Notes: generated from the sequence alone by a model not told the origin. A stretch of DNA of 64,000 bases from UBA5109 sp963975155 (GCA_963975155.1 CAXBFG010000006.1:1-64000), one strand, 5' to 3'; counted from the stretch's first letter, positions 42,201-51,812 are shown. Numbers and translations are program-made.

Positions 42201-43526
42201 ATGATGAGCCAGGATCCCAGAGAAATAATGAACAACAGTCCTATGTCGGCAGCTCAGATTATAGCTGTAGCCATGACAATCGGATTGAATGCACTGGATG
42301 GTTTTGACGTACTGTCCATCAGTTTTGCCTCGCCGGGAATCGTTGCAGCCTGGGGGCTGCAGTCAGGAGCGCTGGGCATAGTCCTGTCGATGGAACTTCT
42401 GGGTATGTGTATCGGTTCCATAACACTGGGGGGACTCGCCGATAAAATCGGACGCCGTCATACCATTTTGCTTTGTCTATGTTTGATGGTGGTTGGTATG
42501 AGCATGGCTTCAATGGCGAATTCTATTGTGGAATTGTCTCTCTTGCGAATACTTACCGGGTTGGGTATTGGAGGCATGCTGGCTGCCACCAATGCAACCG
42601 TAGCAGAATTTTCCAATAAACGACGACGAAATTTATGCGTTGCACTAATGGCCATTGGTTATCCGGTTGGAGCAACAGTAGGTGGCGCAATAACTTCCAG
42701 ATTACTGGTCGATAATGACTGGACCATCGTCTTTGAATTTGGAGCCATTATCACAGCATGTTTTATTCCACTGGTCTGGTTTTCCATCCCCGAGTCGCCA
42801 GCCTATTTAACCGACAAACAACCTCCAGGGGCACTTGAGTCTATTAATAAGACCTTCAAAAGAATGGGCCGACCAGTAATTGACTCCCTGCCTGTGCAAA
42901 CTGCTGCCGAAAAGGCATACAAAATTAGTGATATCTTCAGCCCTGCCTTGGTACAAAAAACCATCCTGATTACCCTGGCTTACTTTGCACATATTGCGAC
43001 CTTCTATTTCATCCTTAAATGGGTACCAGTTATCGTAGTTGATATGGGATACAACCCGAGCACAGCCGGGGGCGTACTGGTTTGGGCCAACATGGGCGGT
43101 GCCATCGGCGGCGCTATTTTTGGTCTGATCGCCATGCGCTACAGCATGCGCTGGCTGACAATCGGCGCGATGTTCATATCTGTACCCATGATTATTTTAT
43201 TTGGCAGTGGCTACACGGAGCTTAGCGCCCTGGCCATTGCAGCCGGATCAGCTGGCTTCTTTACCAATGCGGGTGTGGTCGGTCTGTATGCCTTAATGGC
43301 AACTTCTTTCCCTACCCATGTCAGGGCAACGGCGACGGGCTTCGTCATTGGTGTGGGTCGTGGCGGTGCATTCTTGTCACCAATTATTGCCGGCTATATG
43401 TTTCAGGCAGGCCTGGGCTTGCAGACCGTTGCAGTCTTTATGGCCTGCGGCTCACTGATTGCAGCCGTTGCCCTGATCGTTTTGGGACTTAATCAGGCAA
43501 AGGCAAAACTGGCTGCTGCAGTTTAA
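42201..43526 (+). CDS. Aromatic acid:H+ symporter (MFS, AAHS family)
   Basis: A 441-residue, 12-TM major facilitator related to PcaK/BenK. The family-specific TM1 motif NALDGFDVLSISFA contains the DGFD acid pair. Motif A is GGLADKIGRRHTILLC and TM5 is GYPVGATVGG. It would import hydroxycinnamates or hydroxybenzoates for the surrounding enzymes. The start follows GTGAGGAT. A long symmetrical hairpin (43552-43586) lies just past its stop. Confidence 0.9.
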   Translation: MMSQDPREIMNNSPMSAAQIIAVAMTIGLNALDGFDVLSISFASPGIVAAWGLQSGALGIVLSMELLGMCIGSITLGGLADKIGRRHTILLCLCLMVVGMSMASMANSIVELSLLRILTGLGIGGMLAATNATVAEFSNKRRRNLCVALMAIGYPVGATVGGAITSRLLVDNDWTIVFEFGAIITACFIPLVWFSIPESPAYLTDKQPPGALESINKTFKRMGRPVIDSLPVQTAAEKAYKISDIFSPALVQKTILITLAYFAHIATFYFILKWVPVIVVDMGYNPSTAGGVLVWANMGGAIGGAIFGLIAMRYSMRWLTIGAMFISVPMIILFGSGYTELSALAIAAGSAGFFTNAGVVGLYALMATSFPTHVRATATGFVIGVGRGGAFLSPIIAGYMFQAGLGLQTVAVFMACGSLIAAVALIVLGLNQAKAKLAAAV

Positions 43527-43551
43527 ACAAGGGCGCAGTGATCTTCACCGG

Positions 43552-43611
43552 ATGCCACACTTCAGAAATTTTCTGAAGTATGGCATCTGCAGTAATCAGT
43601 TAACTTGTTTA
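43552..43611 (+). promoter_or_regulatory. Long hairpin and HpaR-like site between transporter and acyl-CoA dehydrogenase genes
   Basis: A 17-bp stem with one mismatch (arms start ATGCCACACTTCAGAAA, 43552-43586) and almost no loop follows the transporter gene. There is no T-run, so it may act as an RNA processing or stabilising end or a Rho-related stop. At 43600-43611 lies TTAACTTGTTTA, matching 11 of 12 bases of the palindrome in the hpa divergent promoter. This suggests shared control of the acyl-CoA dehydrogenase gene. Confidence 0.5.
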
Positions 43612-43696
43612 CCTTGCTTTCATCATTATCTTTGCAGCCTCTCTCGACCTTATTTAAAAAAACTTTTCAGTCTGAACTGCCATAGAGAAATTCTAT

Positions 43697-45772
43697 ATGT
43701 CTAAAGAAGCAGCAGAAAATAACAGTGACTCAATCAGTGTTCGTGCCCTTCGATCTGCGGGCAACAATGAATATGCGGATGAGCTGGCAGCACTGGAATC
43801 TTCGGAAAAAGCCGCCGAGGCTCACCACGGCTCTCCCTCTCGCAGTCTGGTTCAGCGTTTAATCTATGGCCCTCAACCGGAATGTGTTGAGATGATCCCG
43901 ACTGCTATCACGCCGGCAAGTCAGCAGGTTAAAGAGCAGATACTGGACGCTGCAAAATCCTGCTTAACTCAGGGTACGGCCTTCACTGCCGACGGAAAAC
44001 TGTCTGCCGAGCTTCGCAAGTCAGTCAACGAATATAAAGTTTATGGCTATACCATTCCTGAGGAATTCGGCGGAGCCGGTTCGGCATACCGGGACCTGGC
44101 CGAACTGGAAGAAGATTTAGCTGCCAATGGTCTCGGTGGTCTGGCTGTTGAATTATCAGGGCAATTGACTATCGGCGCTGGCGGCTTACTTGCCTATGGT
44201 AATGCTGAACAAAAATCTCTTTTTCTACCCATGCTGGCAGAAGGACGCCTGATGGCGTTTGCGCTGACTGAAGTCAAAGTCGGGGTAAATGCTAAAAAAG
44301 TCAGCGCCTATGCCGAACTCGATGAAGTAAACGATTGCTGGAGATTATTTGCCGCTGGTGACAGCAATAAACTCTATATAACCAGCGCCGTGCATGGCGG
44401 CCTGTTGGCAGTAGTGGCCAGACTTGGCAAGGAATCTCGACAGCTTGGGCTTTTTGTTATTGAGCTTCCTGAAACCGACATCCAAAAAGATGCCCACAAT
44501 GACTATAGCTTTAGCTGTATGGCATCCGGTACTGAAGCCTTTCAGAGTAATATCAACTCACGACTGAGTTTTGACAATTTCCCCATTCCCCGTAGTCAAT
44601 ACATCGAAGCAGACGGTCTGGAGGTATTGTTCTATAGTCTGGCCATGGGGCGTTGCATGCTTTCATCCATGTCGGCTGGTTTCCAGCGTATGTATGCCCG
44701 CGATGCAGTTAATTATGCACAGCAACGCGATGGTGTCGGTGGCAGCGTAGCCAGTCATGAACTTCCACAAATGGCAATCGGCAGAATTCTGGGCGGCGCC
44801 CTGCAGTCGCGCTCATTGTGTCATTTGTCTTTGCAGCAAAACCAGCAACGTGTCAATTTGTCAGGCTTGCGTGATATCACCAAATCTGCAGCAGCAGGCT
44901 CCCTGCTTGAATCGCTGATCTGCGCAGAAAGTGTTGTTGGTGGTCGCAGCTTTAATCAAGAATCGCGAATCAGCTCAACGCGGACTACGGCGCATGCCTT
45001 TAGCATAGTGGAAGGTCAGAATGATCTGATTATTCTGGGCATGGTCAGGGAGCTCACATCTGACTTCGTTGCAACTTATATGGCAGGTTTATTGGGTGTG
45101 CTGGATTCAGTTAATCAAAATGCTGAGGGAAATCCACTGCCTCCGGAACAACGTATATTAAATCTTGGTCCCGGAAATTTTATCAAGCATCCTGTCCGTT
45201 GCACAAAGGCAATACTGAAACTGCTGACAGCAAAAGACTCCTGGCGCCTGTTGTTGTGGATTCTGAAGCATGCATTATCCGATTTATTTGCCTTGCCTAA
45301 ACGTCTTGTACCAGTGCGTTGGCGGCCACGATATGCACTCTTGCCAACACCACTTAAAAGCTATGCCCGTTATGCAGAATCCTGTCTGCGCGCACAAAAA
45401 TGGAGCTATCTCGGGCTGAATGTCTTTTATCAGTTGAGACTGGCAAGAACTCAGTTACCTTTGCTGATCTTTGGCAGGCGCATTGAATATCTGGTATCCA
45501 TACTTGCTACAGTCTTTGCTGCCTCTGAGGCAAGTGAAGACATCCAGGCTGTTGCAGCTCTGCAAGCCGAGTTACTTATGGAGAAAGTCAGGAGTAAGCG
45601 GGTACTGAGGAATCTGCCGGCAATTGAAAGGCAGCGCTATAGGCTGCAACGAGTAAACGATTTTGTAAGCACCAACAATTGTGAATTACTCAAAAATATT
45701 GAGCAGCAAACAATTCCACATCCATGGTCGGAACTCGATGGCGAGCAGCGTCAGGAAAACAGTAAGACCTGA
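43697..45772 (+). CDS. Acyl-CoA dehydrogenase family protein with long C-terminal extension
   Basis: A 691-residue flavoprotein. The first 500 residues show the ACAD layout: helical N-domain (IPEEFGGAGSAYRDLAELEEDL), middle beta domain (LMAFALTEVKVGVNAKKVSAYA) and helical C-domain (GRCMLSSMSAGFQRMYARDAV, HAFSIVEGQNDLIILG). A further 190 residues of basic, helical sequence resemble the FadE/DUF1974-type tail. An ACAD gene also accompanies fcs/ech/vdh clusters in Pseudomonas, so a role in phenylpropanoid side-chain reduction or oxidation is likely. The substrate is unknown. The ATG has a weak Shine-Dalgarno. It is convergent with ligC across 25 bp. Confidence 0.82.
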   Translation: MSKEAAENNSDSISVRALRSAGNNEYADELAALESSEKAAEAHHGSPSRSLVQRLIYGPQPECVEMIPTAITPASQQVKEQILDAAKSCLTQGTAFTADGKLSAELRKSVNEYKVYGYTIPEEFGGAGSAYRDLAELEEDLAANGLGGLAVELSGQLTIGAGGLLAYGNAEQKSLFLPMLAEGRLMAFALTEVKVGVNAKKVSAYAELDEVNDCWRLFAAGDSNKLYITSAVHGGLLAVVARLGKESRQLGLFVIELPETDIQKDAHNDYSFSCMASGTEAFQSNINSRLSFDNFPIPRSQYIEADGLEVLFYSLAMGRCMLSSMSAGFQRMYARDAVNYAQQRDGVGGSVASHELPQMAIGRILGGALQSRSLCHLSLQQNQQRVNLSGLRDITKSAAAGSLLESLICAESVVGGRSFNQESRISSTRTTAHAFSIVEGQNDLIILGMVRELTSDFVATYMAGLLGVLDSVNQNAEGNPLPPEQRILNLGPGNFIKHPVRCTKAILKLLTAKDSWRLLLWILKHALSDLFALPKRLVPVRWRPRYALLPTPLKSYARYAESCLRAQKWSYLGLNVFYQLRLARTQLPLLIFGRRIEYLVSILATVFAASEASEDIQAVAALQAELLMEKVRSKRVLRNLPAIERQRYRLQRVNDFVSTNNCELLKNIEQQTIPHPWSELDGEQRQENSKT

Positions 45773-45797
45773 GCCTGATGCCTTCAGTGCCGATTAT

Positions 45798-46739
45798 TCA
45801 GCCCATAGTTGATTCTAGCTGATCAAGCACTTTATAACAGGCTAACACTTTGCCGACACTTGAATTAGGCTCACGCCCTTCTTTGATGGCTGCAAAAAAC
45901 TCCCGGTCCTGTAATTCAATACCATTCATCGAAACATCAACTTTGCTGACATCGATTTGCTCATCCTTACCATTAAACAAATCATCGTAACGTGCCAGAT
46001 AAGTACCATTATCACAAATGTAGCGGAAGAAAGTCCCCAGTGGCCCGTCATTATTAAATGATAAAGACAGCGTGCAGATAGCGCCAGATGTCGTTTTTAA
46101 TTGTATAGACATGTCCATAGCTATCCCCAGCTCCGGATGAATAGCCCCCTGAATAGCATTAGCGGTAACAACTTCTTCGCCGGTCTGGTATTGAAACAAG
46201 TCGACAGTATGAGCCGCATGATGCCATAACAGATGATCAGTCCAGGAACGGGGCTGACCTAGCGCATTCATATTGGTACGACGAAAGAAATAGGTCTGCA
46301 CATCCATTTGCTGAATCTTTAGGTCTCCTGCGGTTATTTTATTATGCACCCATTGGTGAGATGGGTTGAAACGGCGGGTATGTCCTACCATACAGACCAA
46401 ACCCGTCTGCTTTTGTTTAGCGGCAACAGCCTGCGCATCTGCCCAGCTATCTGCCAATGGAATTTCGACCTGAACATTGACCCCTGCTTCCATGCACTGG
46501 ATGGCCTGGGCAGCATGTAGCTGGGTTGGCGTGCAAAGAATAGCCGCATCAATGCCTGGCTGTTGCAAGGCTTCAGTCAACTCAGTGGTGACATGTGAAA
46601 TATGGTATTTATCTGCGATTTCCTGAGTTTTTTCCAATTGCCGTCCGACCACAGAAACCACTTCAACATCATCGATATTTTTGATCCCGTCGAGATGTTT
46701 AATACCAAAGGCTCCTGCCCCAACAAGTAAAACTTTCAT
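45798..46739 (-). CDS. ligC: 4-carboxy-2-hydroxymuconate-6-semialdehyde dehydrogenase
   Basis: Gfo/Idh/MocA-family NAD(P)-dependent dehydrogenase, 313 residues. It oxidises the LigAB ring-fission product (as its hemiacetal) to 2-pyrone-4,6-dicarboxylate. The Rossmann motif is VGAGAFGIKHLDGIK, with the EIPLADSWADAQAV segment where EKP usually stands and a His-rich catalytic region (HLLWHHAAHTVDLFQ). It is the last gene of the lig operon, 29 bp after ligB, with site AGAGGA. The operon context makes the LigC identity secure. Confidence 0.92.
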   Translation of the reverse strand: MKVLLVGAGAFGIKHLDGIKNIDDVEVVSVVGRQLEKTQEIADKYHISHVTTELTEALQQPGIDAAILCTPTQLHAAQAIQCMEAGVNVQVEIPLADSWADAQAVAAKQKQTGLVCMVGHTRRFNPSHQWVHNKITAGDLKIQQMDVQTYFFRRTNMNALGQPRSWTDHLLWHHAAHTVDLFQYQTGEEVVTANAIQGAIHPELGIAMDMSIQLKTTSGAICTLSLSFNNDGPLGTFFRYICDNGTYLARYDDLFNGKDEQIDVSKVDVSMNGIELQDREFFAAIKEGREPNSSVGKVLACYKVLDQLESTMG

Positions 46740-46768
46740 ATCACGTCCTCTTATTACTTAAATTTCTG

Positions 46769-47608
46769 TTATGTATTTTCCAGTATCAGGTGACCAACGG
46801 CCGTATTGGATGCCGGCACATGATAAAAACGATGTAAGCAATTTACCTTATCATGCAGAGCACCGCGCATAATCAACCACATCACCAATTCGATGCCTTC
46901 CGAACCTGCTTCCCGGATGTAATCTATATGAGGCACATGGGATAAGGTTTCAGGATCATCAATAATCAGATCAAGAAACCTGTTATCAAAATCCTTGTTA
47001 ATCAGTCCGGCGCGTGGGCCTTGCAATTGATGACTCATGCCGCCTGTTCCCCAGATTTGTACATTCAAATCTTCGTCAAATAATTCAACGGCCTTACGAA
47101 TCGCTTTACCCAGCATATAACAACGCTGACCACTGGGTACCGGGTATTGCACTACATTAACGGCAAATGGGATGACTTTACAGGGCCATTGTTCTGCTTG
47201 TCCGAACATTAATGAGAGCGGAACAGTCAGACCATGATCCACATCCATGGTGTTCACCATGGTCAGATCGAAATCATCCTGAATAATTGACTGAGCCATA
47301 TGCCAGGCAAGATCTGGATGTCCTTCTACTCGTGGTACCGGACGTGGCCCCCAGCCTTCATCAGCTGGTGCGTAACTTTCACCCACTCCAATCGCAAAGG
47401 TTGGAATCATGTCCAGACTAAAGGCGCTGGCGTGATCATTGTAAATCAGAAAGATAACGTCAGGCTTTTCCTTCGCGATCCACTGCTTGGAGAAATCATA
47501 ACCCGCAAACAGCGGTTTCCAGTAAGCATCCTGGGTTTTACCATTATCAATGGCAGCACCGATGGCTGGTACATGTGAAGTTGCTACGCCTGCTGTGATT
47601 CGGGCCAT
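46769..47608 (-). CDS. ligB: Protocatechuate 4,5-dioxygenase beta (catalytic) subunit
   Basis: Extradiol dioxygenase of the LigB superfamily, 279 residues. It opens protocatechuate between C4 and C5 using Fe(II). The metal-binding histidines are His12 (TSHVPA) and His59 (YNDHASAF); a Glu ligand lies in GSEGIELVMWLI near residue 240, and the catalytic His is in MDVDHGLTVPL. The gene overlaps ligA by one base (TAATG), so the alpha-beta subunits are cotranslated. All ligands are intact. Confidence 0.95.
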   Translation of the reverse strand: MARITAGVATSHVPAIGAAIDNGKTQDAYWKPLFAGYDFSKQWIAKEKPDVIFLIYNDHASAFSLDMIPTFAIGVGESYAPADEGWGPRPVPRVEGHPDLAWHMAQSIIQDDFDLTMVNTMDVDHGLTVPLSLMFGQAEQWPCKVIPFAVNVVQYPVPSGQRCYMLGKAIRKAVELFDEDLNVQIWGTGGMSHQLQGPRAGLINKDFDNRFLDLIIDDPETLSHVPHIDYIREAGSEGIELVMWLIMRGALHDKVNCLHRFYHVPASNTAVGHLILENT

Positions 47609-48003
47609 TACTGTTCACCACTTTCATTTTTATAGCGATTGCCTTCAACTGAACGCCCGCCATCAATCATCATTTGTTTATATTCTTCCACACTCATTCC
47701 CGTCATCGTTGAAGCAGCATCCTGGAAACTTATGCCGTCTGACGAAAATATTTTTGCCAGGAAATAAATATTTCCACCCAGGGAAATCATGCGATTGTAA
47801 TCGCGATCCAGCACTGCCTGCTTTTGATCTTCTGTCATTTTCCATTCATCCAGGTAGTCTCGTTCTCCGGCTTTAAATTTCGCTCTGTTTTCTGCTTTCA
47901 TCAGTGACATGCAGAACTGATTTAAATGAAAGCCTTTGCGTGACATGTCAGCATCAAATATTGTCGTGCCGGGAACATCGGCATAGGGTTTACTTAGCGC
48001 CAT
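47608..48003 (-). CDS. ligA: Protocatechuate 4,5-dioxygenase alpha subunit
   Basis: Small all-helical LigA subunit, 131 residues, which caps the active site of LigB. Typical features are GTTIFDADMSRKGFHLNQFCMSL, the YLDEWKMTEDQKQAVLDRDYN region and GGNIYFLAKIFSSDGISF. It overlaps the ligI gene by 14 nt and ligB by 1 nt, so it lies in a continuous translationally coupled series. Length and sequence match the family fully. Confidence 0.94.
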   Translation of the reverse strand: MALSKPYADVPGTTIFDADMSRKGFHLNQFCMSLMKAENRAKFKAGERDYLDEWKMTEDQKQAVLDRDYNRMISLGGNIYFLAKIFSSDGISFQDAASTMTGMSVEEYKQMMIDGGRSVEGNRYKNESGEQ

Positions 48004-48904
48004 CAGTTATCTCCTCAGGCCAATACAAACGCATTGGATTATCTACCAAGAGTTTTTGCTGTAATTCAGCTGTAGTTGCAATATGGGGAATAAAATTCAC
48101 CAGATTACCGTCATCAGGCATATGTGTTTTCATATTGGGATGCGGCCAGTCAGTACCCCATAATACACGATCAGGAAAGGTCTCAACGACCCGACGGGCA
48201 AAAGGGATGACATCCTTATACTCAGGTTCTCCAGTCAGGGATAAACGCTCCGGACAACTGACTTTTGACCAGATATTGTCATGCTCAGCCAACATTCTCA
48301 TAAACAAATTAAATTCTTCACCATCGACGGCTCTGCTGACATCAGGTCTGCCCATATGATCAACAACCAGGGTGGCGTCCAGAGAGGTGAAAAAATCATA
48401 AAGTTCAGGAAGTTCCTGTCCCTCAAAATAAATAACGATATGCCAGCCAAGAGCTTTGATTTTGGCAGCTATCTCTACCAGTTCATCCAAAGGCAACGCA
48501 TCCACTAATCTTTTAACAAAATTAAAACGAACACCACGCACGCCTGCGGTGTGAAGTTCGAGCAGCTCTTCAGTCTTGATATCGGCTTTAACTGTCGCCA
48601 CACCTCGCGCCCTTCCTTTCGAATGAAGCAGTGCATCAACCAGTGCACGGTTATCGGCGCCATGACAGGTTGCCTGTACAATCACATTGCGTGTAAAGCC
48701 CAAAAAATCACGCAAGGCAAATAACTGCTGCCGGGATGCATCACATGGCGTGTATTTTCGCTGCGCTGCAAAGGGAAATTTATCCCCTGGACCGAACACA
48801 TGACAGTGTGCATCAACTGCACCCGGAGGTACCTTGAATATCGGTTTGCTGGGATTCTGATGCCAGATCAACCAGTCCTCATCCATCGTGAATTTACTAT
48901 TCAT
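47990..48904 (-). CDS. ligI: 2-pyrone-4,6-dicarboxylate lactonase
   Basis: Amidohydrolase-superfamily enzyme, 304 residues. It hydrolyses 2-pyrone-4,6-dicarboxylate to 4-oxalomesaconate. The N-terminal HxH-type motif is VDAHCHVFGP, followed by IVQATCHGADNRAL, RGVRFNFVKRLV, VVDHMGRPD and the catalytic Asp segment VLWGTDWPHPN. LigI works without a metal in the known enzymes. The start overlaps the end of ligJ by 8 nt. Confidence 0.94.
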   Translation of the reverse strand: MNSKFTMDEDWLIWHQNPSKPIFKVPPGAVDAHCHVFGPGDKFPFAAQRKYTPCDASRQQLFALRDFLGFTRNVIVQATCHGADNRALVDALLHSKGRARGVATVKADIKTEELLELHTAGVRGVRFNFVKRLVDALPLDELVEIAAKIKALGWHIVIYFEGQELPELYDFFTSLDATLVVDHMGRPDVSRAVDGEEFNLFMRMLAEHDNIWSKVSCPERLSLTGEPEYKDVIPFARRVVETFPDRVLWGTDWPHPNMKTHMPDDGNLVNFIPHIATTAELQQKLLVDNPMRLYWPEEITDGAK

Positions 48905-49931
48905 GTTTATTTACCGCCCATGCCGCCAAGATTTTGTCCAGGCGAGGATAAACTCTGCGGGCATTTCCTTCATACACTTTATATCGATCTTCATCACTGA
49001 GCTTAAGGGCATCGACATAGCGTTTTGTATCATCAAAGTAGAATCCTGTTTCGGGATCCAGGCCGCGTACGGCCCCGACCATTTCTGAACCGAATAAAAT
49101 ATTGTCAATATCAATGACTTTGAAGAGCAAATCAATTCCGGGTTGATGATAGACACAGGTATCGAAGAACACATTCTTCATGACATGCTCATGCAATGGT
49201 GGCTGTTTAAGCATATCGGCCAGGCCACGATAGCGGCCCCAGTGATAAGGCACTGCACCGCCGCCGTGAGGAATAATGAAACGTAAATCCGGAAAATCCT
49301 TAAACAGATTACCCTCTAAAAACTGCATAAAAGCCGTCGTATCAGCATTAATATAATGTGCACCGGTGGCATGAAAATTATGGTTGCAGGATCCCGAAAC
49401 ATGAATCATTGCAGGTACGTCCAGCTCTACCATTTTTTCATAGAATGGATACCAGCTCTTATCGGTGAGTGGTGCTGAAGTCCAATGTCCTCCGGATGGA
49501 TCCGGATTCAAATTACAGCCAACAAAGCCCAGCTCAAGAACACAGCGCTCAAGTTCAGCGATTGAGTGAGCAATTGGCACGCCCTGGCTCTGCGGCAACT
49601 GGCAAACACCAATAAAGGTCTGCGGGTATAAATCAACCACCCGCTTTATCAAATCATTACAGGCTCTGGTCCATTGCAGTGATACCTGTTCATTACCAAT
49701 ATGATGAGCCATGGCAGATGCCCGCGGTGAAAAAATCGTCATATCCAGACCGCGATCACTTAATAACTTCAGCTGATTTTGTTCAATGGTTTCTCGAATC
49801 TGATCATCAGAAATAACTGCAGCTGTTGGTTCAGGCAGGCCTGGATCTTCAAAGTGCGCAAGTTGTTGTTCCCGAAATCTCTGATGTGGTTCCGGTGCTG
49901 TGGTGTAGTGACCATGACAATCAATTATCAT
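48897..49931 (-). CDS. ligJ: 4-oxalomesaconate hydratase
   Basis: Zinc-dependent amidohydrolase-fold hydratase, 344 residues. It converts the enol form of 4-oxalomesaconate to 4-carboxy-4-hydroxy-2-oxoadipate. Visible features are IIDCHGHYTTAPE at the N-terminus, MIHVSGSCNHNFHATGAHY, RFIIPHGGGAVPYHWGRY and LFGSEMVGAVRGLDPETG. The start follows AAGGAAAGCAA. It sits 54 bp from ligU, which supplies its substrate tautomer. Confidence 0.94.
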   Translation of the reverse strand: MIIDCHGHYTTAPEPHQRFREQQLAHFEDPGLPEPTAAVISDDQIRETIEQNQLKLLSDRGLDMTIFSPRASAMAHHIGNEQVSLQWTRACNDLIKRVVDLYPQTFIGVCQLPQSQGVPIAHSIAELERCVLELGFVGCNLNPDPSGGHWTSAPLTDKSWYPFYEKMVELDVPAMIHVSGSCNHNFHATGAHYINADTTAFMQFLEGNLFKDFPDLRFIIPHGGGAVPYHWGRYRGLADMLKQPPLHEHVMKNVFFDTCVYHQPGIDLLFKVIDIDNILFGSEMVGAVRGLDPETGFYFDDTKRYVDALKLSDEDRYKVYEGNARRVYPRLDKILAAWAVNKHE

Positions 49932-49985
49932 TTGCTTTCCTTTTGAGCATAATTTTTAAAACTATCAGTTTTTCGATTCATGAAG

Positions 49986-51077
49986 TCATGGCTTTTCATA
50001 ATTATCAGTTGCAACAAAAACCTGACCCTGCATTAATTTACGGGCTGTTCTTAACAAGGCCGAACGTAACACTCTGATCTGCTCCTGTTCTTGATCAAAT
50101 TCAATTTCAACAACAAAAGCACCTGTGGGATGTTCTACCGTCAACTTGTGCGTGCCGGGTTTATAATTCTGTTCACTGACCTTATGCGCTACAGAACCGG
50201 AAACGACACAAGCAGTCGCTACACTCACGGCACCCAGCACACCAATGGCCTCATGCACTCTATGGGGTATGAAAGTTCGAGTAGAAATAATTCCCCCATC
50301 CCTTGCGGGTGCAACCAGTGTCATTTTAGGCACTGTCTTATGAGTCACATCGGCAAGGTTCATCAATTCACCTGCCTGTAATCGTATGCTTTCAATTTTC
50401 TGCTTTAAGTCTGTATCTTGTTCCAGCACTTCGGGGTCTTCATATCCACTTAAACCAAAATCCCTGGCATCCAAAATCACGACAGGCATGCCATTGTCGA
50501 TACAACTCACTTCGATGCCATCAATCACATCCACATTAGAGCCACTGGGTAATAAGGCTCCACAGCTGGAACCGGCCACATCCAGAAAATCCAACAGGAC
50601 TGGTGCAGCAGTGCCTGGAACGCCATCAATTCTGGCATCTCCCTGGTATTCCACCTCCCTCTCCGGAGTCTGTATTTTTGCTACCACAAAGCTGTCCGTG
50701 TTTAGCATGTGAATACGAACATCAGTCGTAGCCCCAGTAATTTCCAGCAAGCCCTGTTCGAGAGCAAAGGGACCGACACCGGCAAGTAAGTTGCCGCAGT
50801 TTTGTGAATCACTGACTTGAGCCTGATCAACCGAAACCTGTAAAAAAAGATAATCAACATCGGCCTGGGCATGTTCCGATCTGGACACGATGGCGACCTT
50901 ACTGGTCAATGGGTGAGCCCCGCCCATACCATCTATTTGGCGTATATCGGGTGAACCCATCACGGCGAGGAGTATTCTATCGCGCGTGCTTTGATCCTCA
51001 GGCAGATCTGTCGCTAAAAAATACAAGCCTTTGGAGGTCCCTCCACGCATGACTGTGCAATTGATGGCGCGTTGCAT
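49986..51077 (-). CDS. ligU: 4-oxalomesaconate tautomerase (PrpF family)
   Basis: A 363-residue diaminopimelate-epimerase-fold isomerase. It converts keto 4-oxalomesaconate to the tautomer used by LigJ. The family start NCTVMRGGTSKGLYF is complete, with DGMGGAHPLTSKVAIV, NCGNLLAGVGPFALE (Cys motif) and GVPGTAAPVLLDF. The start follows GGAGACA. The PrpF family also holds methylaconitate isomerases, but the operon makes LigU the clear choice. Confidence 0.92.
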   Translation of the reverse strand: MQRAINCTVMRGGTSKGLYFLATDLPEDQSTRDRILLAVMGSPDIRQIDGMGGAHPLTSKVAIVSRSEHAQADVDYLFLQVSVDQAQVSDSQNCGNLLAGVGPFALEQGLLEITGATTDVRIHMLNTDSFVVAKIQTPEREVEYQGDARIDGVPGTAAPVLLDFLDVAGSSCGALLPSGSNVDVIDGIEVSCIDNGMPVVILDARDFGLSGYEDPEVLEQDTDLKQKIESIRLQAGELMNLADVTHKTVPKMTLVAPARDGGIISTRTFIPHRVHEAIGVLGAVSVATACVVSGSVAHKVSEQNYKPGTHKLTVEHPTGAFVVEIEFDQEQEQIRVLRSALLRTARKLMQGQVFVATDNYEKP

Positions 51078-51116
51078 TTTCAGCTTGTCTCCTGCTTAAG
51101 AAATTGCACTAAGATA

Positions 51117-51812
51117 CTATTTGTTAAGGTCTTCGAAGCGTTCCACATAGACAAGCCCTTTTTCTGCAAGGCGTTCGCGCATATTGTAGACATCCAGACC
51201 TAACTCTCCTGCTTCAAAGCGTTGCCTCTTGGATTCTTCATTTGCTTCGCGGGCCTGGGCTTTCTTCAGCGTTGCCGCTGTTTCCAATCTGGGCACAACC
51301 ACTACGCCATCATCATCTGCAATAATCAAATCACCCGGATTAACCAGCGCATTGGCACAGACAATGGGGACATTCACATTGGCAATAGTTTCCTTGACGG
51401 TTCCCTGCGAATAAACGGCTTTCGACCACACCGGAAACTGCATGTCGGTTAAAGTAGCAATATCACGTACACCGGCATTGATAATTAGGGCCAATACCCC
51501 TCTGGCTTTCAGGGATGTCGCCAGCAAGTCACCAAAATAACCATCTTCACAGGGACTGGTCGGCGTAACCACCAGCACATCACCTGGCTGGCACTGCTCA
51601 ACGGCGACATGAATCATCCAGTTATCGCCCGGCGCCACTTCACAGGTCACGGCTGGACCCGCTATGTGTGCAGGACGATAAATCGGACGCATGTAGGATG
51701 CCATCAAACCTTTGCGTGACAGTGCTTCATGCACAGTGGCAACGCCCAGCGATTGGTATGCTGCGCAGGTTTTTGCATCGACTCGATCAATTTTTGTTAC
51801 GACCACTGACAT
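51117..51812 (-). CDS. ligK: 4-carboxy-4-hydroxy-2-oxoadipate aldolase
   Basis: Class II aldolase of the RraA-like/HMG-CHA aldolase family, 231 residues. It splits 4-carboxy-4-hydroxy-2-oxoadipate into pyruvate and oxaloacetate, the last step of the 4,5-pathway. Characteristic motifs are ATVHEALSRKG, DGYFGDLLATSLKARG, INAGVRDIATL and DDDGVVVVPR. It is the first gene of the ligK-U-J-I-A-B-C operon, with site GAGGAAG. Confidence 0.93.
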   Translation of the reverse strand: MSVVVTKIDRVDAKTCAAYQSLGVATVHEALSRKGLMASYMRPIYRPAHIAGPAVTCEVAPGDNWMIHVAVEQCQPGDVLVVTPTSPCEDGYFGDLLATSLKARGVLALIINAGVRDIATLTDMQFPVWSKAVYSQGTVKETIANVNVPIVCANALVNPGDLIIADDDGVVVVPRLETAATLKKAQAREANEESKRQRFEAGELGLDVYNMRERLAEKGLVYVERFEDLNK

